The notes under the pieces are model-generated. The model ran no database searches. It saw only the letters and a program-made list of their open reading frames with translations, and was not told where the DNA came from. A DNA stretch of 5,247 nucleotides from an uncultured Oscillospiraceae bacterium. GTDB taxonomy: Bacteria; Bacillota; Clostridia; Oscillospirales; Oscillospiraceae. Of the stretch, positions 1-5,247 are shown one piece after another; the stretch's first letter is position 1; each line of letters starts with the position of its first letter. A program made the position numbers and the translations under genes. The stretch covers positions 1-5,247 of the forward strand of contig CAKTBC010000118.1 of the NCBI GenBank assembly GCA_934533005.1, given 5' to 3'.

Positions 1-1952
1 AACCAGCCGGTGATCTCGTTTAAGCGGCGGATGCGGTGCTTGGGCTTGCCGCTGCGGGAAAGCTCGTGGTTCTCGCCGCGGAAGAGCACAAGACGGCTCT
101 CAACACCGTGCGCGATGAGCGCGGAGTACATCTGATAGCCCTGATCGACGGGGCAGCGGTAGTCTTCGAGCGAATGGAGGAAGAGCGTCGGCGTCTTGAC
201 CTTGTCGGCATACTTCATGGGGCTGTGCCACCAGAATTTTTGGGCGTCCGGCCAGATGGTCGAGCCGCACTGATCTTCGGAGAAGTCGGGGCCGATGTCG
301 GACACGCCGTAGAAGCTCGTCCAGTTGGAGATCGAGCGCTGGCTGGCGCAGGCACGGAAGCGGTCGGTGTGGCCGATGATCCAGTTGGTCATAAAGCCGC
401 CGTAAGAGCCGCCGGTCTCGAATAGATTGTCCGCGTCCATCTCGGGATACTTCTCGAGCGCCGCGTCGCAGAACGCCATCAGATCGTCAAAGTCCACCGT
501 GCCGTACTTGCCGCGGATGTCCATGAACGCGCCGCGGCCGTCGGAGCCGGTCGGATTGCAGAAGATGACGAAATAGCCGCAGCTTGCCCAGTACTGCATC
601 TCATGGTAGAAGACCGAACCGTAGACGGTCTTCGGGCCGCCGTGGATGTCAAAAATGACGGGATACTTTTTGCCCGCTTCAAAGCCCATCGGCTTTAAGA
701 CGAAGCCGTGCACCCCGTGATCGCCCGCGGTGAGGTTGAGCGGCTCGGGCCGGGCGACGTACTTGCCGCGCAGGGCTGCATCGTTGAAGTGCGTGACGCG
801 GCGGCCCGTTTCGTCGTAGAGCTCCTGCGGCTTCATATCCCAGAGGGCGCAGAGGAGCATCTTGCCGTTCTTGCGGTCAAAGCTGTCGATCGAGCCGTCA
901 CGCACGAGAACGGGGGAGACGACGCCGTCTTCGAGTTTGTAAAGCCCCGCGCCGTCGAAGCGCGTGGAGATGAAGTACAGCACGTCGCCGTCCATCTTGA
1001 ACGCCCGGCCGCCGCCGTGGCGGACATCGCAGCCGACAGACGAACCGATGGCCTCGCCGTAGACGGTGTAGGGCGCGACGGCAAGCGTTCCATAGTCGAG
1101 CTTATAAAAGTCGCAGTCCGTGTTCATGCCGTACTTGCCGTCGGCGGCCATGACGAGCAGGAACGACTTGCCGAGCGCGTAGGTCGCAATGACAAAGTCG
1201 GGACGGCTCTTGACAACGAGCTCCTGACGGCGCGTTTGAAGGTCGATGCGGTAGAGGTCCGCGCCGCCGAAGTGCGCGGGGCGGGGAACGGAGACGTTGA
1301 GAAGACTGAAATAGACGGTTTTCTGGTCTTCCGTAAGCTGCACGTCGGAGACGTTGAAGCCAACATCTGTCAGGCGGGTGAGGGATTTTTTCTTCGCGTC
1401 GCAGTAGAAGAGACTTTCGTACGCGCCGCGCGTGTACGTGCCGCCGTTCCACCACCAGGGGAGCTGGTCGATGACCTCGTAGTCCTCGTTTTCCTTCTTG
1501 TCGTCAAGATAGGCTTTTGTGAGCTTTTTATCACCCCTGTAAAGTTCCTCGAAGCCGGGAAACGTCGAGCCGACGGCGAGAAGGTCGCCGTTTTTGAGCG
1601 GGAAGACCTGCGAGACGGGGATGGGGAACGTGAAGGCAAGCTCGGCCTCGCCGCCATCGAGCGCGATCTTGTAAAAGCGGCTCTGGAGCGACGGCTCCTT
1701 TTCCCCCTCACGGTCGCCCGCGAAGAGGATCGTGTTTTCGTCTAAATAGCAGAACGAGGATTCCTTGCCGCCGCCGGTCAGCGCGCGGACGCGGCCATCC
1801 TTTAGAAGATAAAGGCGGGAATCATAGCAATTTTTTTCTTTTTTCGCCTGACTCACGGTGAAGCAGGCGGTCTTGCCCTCGGGGGAGAACGTCACGTTCG
1901 CAAGCGAACGAACGGCGCAGAAATCGTCGATGGCGATGGGCTTGAAGGACAT
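1..1952 (-). CDS. S9 family serine peptidase (acylaminoacyl-peptidase/prolyl oligopeptidase-like), 3' end truncated by window edge
   Basis: This is a cytosolic serine peptidase of the S9 type (closest in style to S9C), which trims short or N-blocked peptides. It starts MSFKPIAIDDFCAVRSLANV, with no signal peptide or membrane segment. Residues 1 to about 400 alternate short beta strands and turns, as expected of the beta-propeller that restricts substrate access. Residues from about 410 on form the alpha/beta-hydrolase domain. The oxyanion motif HGGP is at 437-440, the nucleophile elbow GGSYGG has Ser516, Asp597 lies in SLEDYRCPVDQG, and His629 lies in GENHELS. The Ser-Asp-His spacings of 81 and 32 match S9 enzymes. 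650 codons are visible and the frame is still open at base 1 (ending NEITGW), so probably only a short tail is missing. The ATG is supported by AAAGGAG 8 nt upstream. The exact substrate (acyl-peptide, dipeptidyl or oligopeptide) cannot be told. The gene is divergent from rpoB with its own promoter. Confidence 0.95.
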   Translation of the reverse strand, partial: MSFKPIAIDDFCAVRSLANVTFSPEGKTACFTVSQAKKEKNCYDSRLYLLKDGRVRALTGGGKESSFCYLDENTILFAGDREGEKEPSLQSRFYKIALDGGEAELAFTFPIPVSQVFPLKNGDLLAVGSTFPGFEELYRGDKKLTKAYLDDKKENEDYEVIDQLPWWWNGGTYTRGAYESLFYCDAKKKSLTRLTDVGFNVSDVQLTEDQKTVYFSLLNVSVPRPAHFGGADLYRIDLQTRRQELVVKSRPDFVIATYALGKSFLLVMAADGKYGMNTDCDFYKLDYGTLAVAPYTVYGEAIGSSVGCDVRHGGGRAFKMDGDVLYFISTRFDGAGLYKLEDGVVSPVLVRDGSIDSFDRKNGKMLLCALWDMKPQELYDETGRRVTHFNDAALRGKYVARPEPLNLTAGDHGVHGFVLKPMGFEAGKKYPVIFDIHGGPKTVYGSVFYHEMQYWASCGYFVIFCNPTGSDGRGAFMDIRGKYGTVDFDDLMAFCDAALEKYPEMDADNLFETGGSYGGFMTNWIIGHTDRFRACASQRSISNWTSFYGVSDIGPDFSEDQCGSTIWPDAQKFWWHSPMKYADKVKTPTLFLHSLEDYRCPVDQGYQMYSALIAHGVESRLVLFRGENHELSRSGKPKHRIRRLNEITGW

Positions 1953-1960
1953 GGAAAATA

Positions 1961-1967
1961 CTCCTTT
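1961..1967 (-). promoter_or_regulatory. Shine-Dalgarno of the S9 peptidase gene
   Basis: Read on the minus strand, AAAGGAG lies 8 nt before the ATG at 1952. It is a near-ideal ribosome binding site and fixes the start codon. Confidence 0.85.
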
Positions 1968-2007
1968 CGTCGCGTGGCCGCGCCGGGAAGACGCAGCAAT
2001 TACAAAA

Positions 2008-2036
2008 AGTATATCATAACGCTGTGGGCTTTGCAA
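2008..2036 (-). promoter_or_regulatory. Sigma-A-type promoter of the S9 peptidase gene
   Basis: On the minus strand, TTGCAA (2036-2031) is followed by a 17-bp spacer and TATACT (2013-2008). A TGA directly before the -10 gives an extended -10 element. Transcription would start near 2001, leaving a leader of about 50 nt. The -35 hexamer is itself a palindrome. The call comes from consensus matching only. Confidence 0.75.
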
Positions 2037-2059
2037 TGTGCGTGCCGTTGGATACCGGC

Positions 2060-2098
2060 AAAAGAAACAAAAAAACATCCGCATTTTCTGCGGATGTT
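2060..2098 (-). terminator. Intrinsic (Rho-independent) terminator, minus-strand orientation
   Basis: A perfect 10-bp stem (AACATCCGCA at 2074-2083 pairing with TGCGGATGTT at 2089-2098) closes a 5-nt loop. Read on the minus strand, the hairpin runs straight into a T-rich tract of seven Ts, G, TTT, C and TTTT, ending near 2060. On the plus strand the hairpin is followed by TCACAAAAATTG, so it should not terminate rightward transcription. It lies 24 bp upstream of the -35 of the peptidase promoter. No protein gene on the minus strand ends here, so it either blocks read-through into the peptidase gene or ends a small RNA. Confidence 0.8.
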
Positions 2099-2188
2099 CA
2101 CAAAAATTGCCTTGACTTTTCAGGCACAGTTTGGTAAAATAAAGCGCTTATAAACGGAAATGGGAACGGAACGGAATCCCCACCCACT
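2066..2188 (-). ncRNA. Candidate small RNA antisense to the rpoB promoter and early leader (speculative)
   Basis: A possible minus-strand promoter, TTGCTT (2223-2218), a 17-bp spacer and TATGCT (2200-2195), is preceded by TGC, giving an extended -10. It would start RNA near 2188 that ends at the terminator above, about 125 nt in all. The RNA could fold into three successive hairpins: GGGGA with TTCCC, TGCCT with AGGCA, and the terminator stem. It contains no convincing reading frame with a ribosome binding site. It resembles no RNA family that I recognise. The -35 matches consensus at only three of six positions, so confidence is low. Confidence 0.2.
2112..2140 (+). promoter_or_regulatory. 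Sigma-A-type promoter of rpoB
   Basis: TTGACT (2112-2117), a 17-bp spacer and TAAAAT (2135-2140) form a near-consensus promoter. An A-tract at 2102-2106 sits where a proximal UP element would bind the alpha C-terminal domain, consistent with high expression. Transcription would begin near 2146-2147. A promoter this strong directly before rpoB suggests that rpoB starts its own transcription unit here. Confidence 0.8.
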
Positions 2189-2338
2189 ACCGAGAGCATA
2201 GCACACCGCGGCGGAAAAAGCAAGATAGACGTTCTTTGTTTCTACAACAAAGCCGTGCGTATCGGAATGATCCGCCCTCCCAATACATTCCTTCGCTCCG
2301 GACAGGGGAGAGAAGAAAAGAAAGGCGTGAAGAGCAAA
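2147..2338 (+). promoter_or_regulatory. Long 5' leader of rpoB with possible secondary structure
   Basis: About 190 nt separate the predicted transcription start from the rpoB start codon. Three elements stand out. GGGA (2162-2165) can pair with TCCC (2177-2180), exposing an ACGGAACGGAA loop. CTTTGTT (2234-2240) pairs with AACAAAG (2246-2252) over a 5-nt loop, enclosed by GGCGGA (2210-2215) pairing with TCCGCC (2271-2276). An overlapping alternative stem, GGAATG (2264-2269) with CATTCC (2286-2291), cannot form in the same nested fold. The last 35 nt are purine-rich. No known riboswitch or ribosomal-protein leader was recognised. There is no protein gene in this stretch, although the rpoB frame stays open through it. 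Confidence 0.45.
2321..2327 (+). promoter_or_regulatory. Probable Shine-Dalgarno of rpoB
   Basis: AAAGGCG, inside a purine-rich run that begins at 2304, lies 11 nt before ATG 2339. It is an imperfect match to AAGGAGG but the best near any candidate start. It supports 2339 over the in-frame ATG at 2267, which has no ribosome binding site at useful spacing. Confidence 0.5.
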
Positions 2339-5247
2339 ATGGCCAGAGACAAGATGTATGGCAAAACCCTTCGCAAGAATTTCGCCCGACACGAGGAGAT
2401 CGTGGAGATGCCGAATCTGCTGGCGCTTCAGAAGAAGTCCTACCAGTGGTTCCTCGACACGGGCCTGCGCGAAGTCTTTTCCGACGTCGCCTCGATCTCA
2501 AACTACGCGGGCAACCTTGAGCTGAGCTTCATCGACTACAAGATGGACGAGGCGCCCAAGTACGATGTGATCGAGTGCAAGGCGCGCGACGCAACGTATG
2601 CAGCCCCCTTGAAGGTGAGCGTGCGCCTGTACAACAAGGAGACCGGCGAGATCAAGGAGCAGGAGATCTTCATGGGTGATTTCCCGCTGATGACCGAGTC
2701 CGGCACGTTCGTCATCAACGGCGCAGAGCGCGTGGTCGTCTCCCAGATCGTGCGTTCCCCCGGCATCTACTACGGCAAGGAGATCGACCTGAAGACCGAC
2801 CTCCCGCTGCTGACCTCCACTGTCATCCCGTACCGCGGCGCATGGCTCGAATACGAGACTGACACCAACGAGATGTTCTGGGTGCGCATCGATAAGAACC
2901 GCAAGATCCCCATCACCCAGCTCATCCGCGCCATCGGCTATAAGACCGACGCGGAGATCATGGAGCTTTTCGGCGACGATGAGCGCGTGGCCGTGACGCT
3001 TGAGAAGGACGCCTGCAAGACCTATGAAGAAGCGATGCTCGAGATCTACCGCAAGCTCCGTCCGGGCGAGCCGCCCACGGTCGAGGCCTGCGAAACGCTC
3101 GTCAATAACCTCTTCTTTGATCCGCGCCGCTATGACCTGTCCATGGTCGGCCGCTACAAGTACAACAAGAAGCTCTCCCTCTGGGCGCGTATCCGCGGGC
3201 AGAAGCTTGTCTATCCTGTGGCAGATCCGCGCACGGGCGAGATCCTCTATGAGGACGGCCACGTCGTCACCGACGAGGAAGCCCGGGAGATGGACGCCAT
3301 CGGCGTCAACGATGTGACCATCGAGGTCGATGGCCGCCCGCTGCGCGTGTTCTCCAACCACATGGTCGATCTTTCCCGTTTTGTCGATTTCGACCCCGTG
3401 GCCGAGTGCGGCATCAAGGAGCGCGTGCGCGAGAGCGTGCTCAAGGAGCTGCTCGAGCAGTACAGCGGCGAGGAGCTCAAGGAAGCCATCCGCGACAACG
3501 CCGACCGCCTGGTCCCCAAGCACATCCTTGTGGAGGATATCCTGGCTTCCATCAACTATATGAACGCGCTGGCGCGCGGCATTGTCTTCAAGGACGATAT
3601 CGACCACCTTGGCAACCGCCGCCTGCGCTGCGTGGGAGAGCTCCTGCAGAACCAGTTCCGCATCGGCTTTTCCCGCATGGAGCGCGTCATCCGCGAGCGC
3701 ATGACGATCCAGGATCTCGACATCGTCACGCCGCAGAGCCTGATCAACATCCGCCCCGTGACCGCCGCGATCAAGGAGTTCTTCGGCTCCAGTCCGCTGA
3801 GCCAGTTCATGGATCAGACGAACCCGCTCGCAGAGCTGACGCACAAGCGCCGTCTGTCCGCGCTTGGCCCCGGCGGCCTGTCCCGCGAGCGCGCGAACAT
3901 GGAAGTGCGAGACGTGCACTACAGCCACTATGGCCGTATGTGCCCGATCGAAACGCCGGAAGGCCCGAACATCGGCCTGATCTCCTACCTTGCGACCTAT
4001 GCCCGCATCAACGAGTACGGCTTTATCGAGGCGCCCTTCCGCAAGGTCGATCACGCGACCTGCCGCGTGACCGACGAGATCGAATACATGACCGCGGACG
4101 TCGAGGATCAGTACATCGTCGGTCAGGCCGCCGAGCCTGTCGATGAAAACGGCTGCCTCGTCAACCAGCGCATCACCTGCCGCCACCGCGACGAGATCGT
4201 CGAGGTCGACCGCGACCGCGTGGACTATATCGATATCTCCCCGCGCATGATGGTCTCCATCGCAACGGCGATGATCCCCTTCCTGCCGAACGACGACGCG
4301 AACCGCGCCCTGATGGGCGCGAACATGCAGCGCCAGGCCGTTCCTCTGCTCCGCCCCGAGGCGCCGATCGTCGGCACCGGTATGGAGCACAAGATCTGCA
4401 TGGACTCCGAGGTCGTCATCCTCGCCGAGGGCGACGGCATCGTCACCAAGATGGATGCGCGCGCTATCACCGTTGCCTACGACAACGGCGAGACGAAGGA
4501 ATACAAGCTCACCAAGTTCCTGCGCTCCAACCACGGCACCTGCATCAACCAGCACCCGATCGTCAACGTCGGCGAGCGCGTGCACGGCCGCCGCATGGGC
4601 GCCAACGGCGAGTGGGAGGATCCCACTGTACTGGCAGACGGCCCTGCCACCGATCAGGGCGAGATCGCTCTGGGCCGCAACATCCTTGTCGGCTTCATGA
4701 CGTGGGAAGGCTACAACTACGAGGACGCCGTTCTTCTGAACGAACGCCTTGTCCGCGAAGACCTCTATACCTCCATCCACCTTGAGGAATACGAGCTGGA
4801 TGCCCGCGATACCAAGCTTGGCCCCGAGGAGATCACCCGCGACATCCCCAACGTCGGCGAAGACGCGCTCAAGGATCTGGATGAGCGCGGCATTATCCGC
4901 GTGGGCGCGGAGGTCCACGCCGGCGACATTCTCGTCGGCAAGGTCACGCCTAAGGGCGAGACGGATCTCACCGCCGAAGAGCGCCTGCTGCGCGCCATCT
5001 TCGGTGAAAAGGCGCGCGAGGTGCGTGACACGTCCCTCAAGGTGCCCCACGGCGAGAGCGGCATCGTTGTCGATGCAAAGGTCTTCTCCCGCGAGGCGGG
5101 CGACGAGCTCGGCCCCGGCGTGAACATGGTCGTGCGCGTTTATATCGCGCAGCGCCGCAAGATCCAGCCCGGCGACAAGATGGCAGGCCGCCACGGCAAC
5201 AAGGGCGTTGTTTCCCGCATCCTGCCGCAGGAGGATATGCCCTTCCT
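2339..5247 (+). CDS. rpoB: DNA-directed RNA polymerase subunit beta, C-terminus truncated by window edge
   Basis: RpoB pairs with beta' to form the catalytic cleft of RNA polymerase. The protein begins MARDKMYGKTLRKNFARHEE, aligning with Gram-positive RpoB N-termini. Landmarks in order are NGAERVVVSQ (127-136), DDIDHLGNRR (419-428), the rifampicin region SSPLSQFMDQTNPLAELTHK (484-503), CPIETPEGPN (535-544), NDDANRALMGANMQRQAVPL (651-670), FMTWEGYNYEDA with Glu795/Asp796, and GDKMAGRHGNKG with the conserved lysines 947 and 955. 969 codons are visible with no stop, so roughly 200-280 residues are missing compared with family members of about 1,190-1,250. There is no large proteobacterial insertion in the beta2 lobe. 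A stretch near residues 360-400 and an insertion of about 11 residues near 749-763 differ from the B. subtilis protein as I recall it. Upstream lies a divergent peptidase gene, not rplL. rpoC would be expected beyond the right edge. Confidence 0.98.
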   Translation, partial: MARDKMYGKTLRKNFARHEEIVEMPNLLALQKKSYQWFLDTGLREVFSDVASISNYAGNLELSFIDYKMDEAPKYDVIECKARDATYAAPLKVSVRLYNKETGEIKEQEIFMGDFPLMTESGTFVINGAERVVVSQIVRSPGIYYGKEIDLKTDLPLLTSTVIPYRGAWLEYETDTNEMFWVRIDKNRKIPITQLIRAIGYKTDAEIMELFGDDERVAVTLEKDACKTYEEAMLEIYRKLRPGEPPTVEACETLVNNLFFDPRRYDLSMVGRYKYNKKLSLWARIRGQKLVYPVADPRTGEILYEDGHVVTDEEAREMDAIGVNDVTIEVDGRPLRVFSNHMVDLSRFVDFDPVAECGIKERVRESVLKELLEQYSGEELKEAIRDNADRLVPKHILVEDILASINYMNALARGIVFKDDIDHLGNRRLRCVGELLQNQFRIGFSRMERVIRERMTIQDLDIVTPQSLINIRPVTAAIKEFFGSSPLSQFMDQTNPLAELTHKRRLSALGPGGLSRERANMEVRDVHYSHYGRMCPIETPEGPNIGLISYLATYARINEYGFIEAPFRKVDHATCRVTDEIEYMTADVEDQYIVGQAAEPVDENGCLVNQRITCRHRDEIVEVDRDRVDYIDISPRMMVSIATAMIPFLPNDDANRALMGANMQRQAVPLLRPEAPIVGTGMEHKICMDSEVVILAEGDGIVTKMDARAITVAYDNGETKEYKLTKFLRSNHGTCINQHPIVNVGERVHGRRMGANGEWEDPTVLADGPATDQGEIALGRNILVGFMTWEGYNYEDAVLLNERLVREDLYTSIHLEEYELDARDTKLGPEEITRDIPNVGEDALKDLDERGIIRVGAEVHAGDILVGKVTPKGETDLTAEERLLRAIFGEKAREVRDTSLKVPHGESGIVVDAKVFSREAGDELGPGVNMVVRVYIAQRRKIQPGDKMAGRHGNKGVVSRILPQEDMPF
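3785..3865 (+). other. rpoB: Rifampicin resistance-determining region of rpoB
   Basis: Residues 483-509 correspond to E. coli 507-533. The principal resistance positions carry the sensitive-type residues: Ser488 (E. coli 512), Gln489 (513), Asp492 (516), His502 (526), Ser507 (531) and Leu509 (533). The E. coli Gln510 position is Pro486 here, and the Ser522 position is Ala498, as in B. subtilis. From this region alone the enzyme would be predicted rifampicin-sensitive. Confidence 0.85.

Noticed and set aside
708..1745. 345-residue plus-strand reading frame opposite the S9 peptidase
   Set aside because: It is the in-register antisense of the peptidase, which has a complete catalytic triad, and it ends where the peptidase uses a TTA codon.
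2074..2098. The strong hairpin as a plus-strand terminator or a riboswitch expression platform for rpoB
   Set aside because: On the plus strand it has no U-tract after the stem, and it lies upstream of the predicted rpoB promoter, so it would not be in the rpoB transcript.
2160..2201. Possible 13-codon leader peptide (ATG 2160 to TAG 2199) in the rpoB leader
   Set aside because: There is no ribosome binding site at workable spacing, and the start lies only about 13 nt from the predicted transcript 5' end. It has no run of regulatory codons, so chance is more likely.
2231..2256. Minus-strand TTGTTG-17-TATCTT as another promoter
   Set aside because: Its hexamers largely coincide with the hairpin arms of the rpoB leader and match consensus weakly. 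The TTGCTT-17-TATGCT pair with extended -10 is the better candidate on this strand.
2120..2501. Minus-strand frames of 90 and 104 residues spanning the intergenic region and the rpoB start
   Set aside because: They overlap conserved rpoB N-terminal coding sequence, lack recognisable domains and have no supporting promoter and ribosome binding site arrangement. A protein gene feeding the minus-strand terminator is therefore unsupported.
2498..5194. 898-residue minus-strand reading frame opposite rpoB
   Set aside because: It lies in exact codon register with rpoB, starts at GTG and has no recognisable motifs. It is repetitive in A, V, D, L and H, as expected from reverse-complementing GC-rich codons. 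It is a shadow of rpoB.

Overview
This window holds parts of two divergent genes from a GC-rich (roughly 60%, estimated by eye) Firmicute. The RNA polymerase beta protein looks most like Clostridia of the Oscillospiraceae/Ruminococcaceae type: it has Gram-positive RpoB motifs, lacks the large proteobacterial insertion in the beta2 lobe, and has clear sigma-A-type promoters. The genus cannot be named from what is visible.

Layout. Positions 1-1952 (minus strand) encode an S9-family serine peptidase with a beta-propeller and an alpha/beta-hydrolase domain. It is complete at the N-terminus and probably lacks only its last few residues, which run off the left edge. Positions 1953-2338 form a 386-base divergent intergenic region. 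It contains the peptidase's Shine-Dalgarno and promoter, a strong intrinsic terminator that works only on the minus strand, and a strong rpoB promoter followed by a leader of about 190 nt with possible secondary structure. Positions 2339-5247 (plus strand) encode RpoB through the GDKMAGRHGNKG active-centre motif. About 969 codons are visible and the C-terminus runs off the right edge. Both real genes are open at a window edge, and the long antisense reading frames opposite them are codon-bias shadows.

How it fits together. The two genes have unrelated jobs, peptide degradation in the cytoplasm and transcription. They are linked only by the shared control region. The main point of interest is that region. 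rpoB starts its own transcription unit here instead of following rplL. A factor-independent terminator faces leftward although no minus-strand gene lies upstream of it, and a plausible minus-strand promoter sits about 100 bp away. This suggests either an insulator protecting the peptidase promoter or a small RNA of about 125 nt antisense to the rpoB promoter and early leader. I found no mobile element, CRISPR array, tRNA, rRNA or clearly new multi-gene system.
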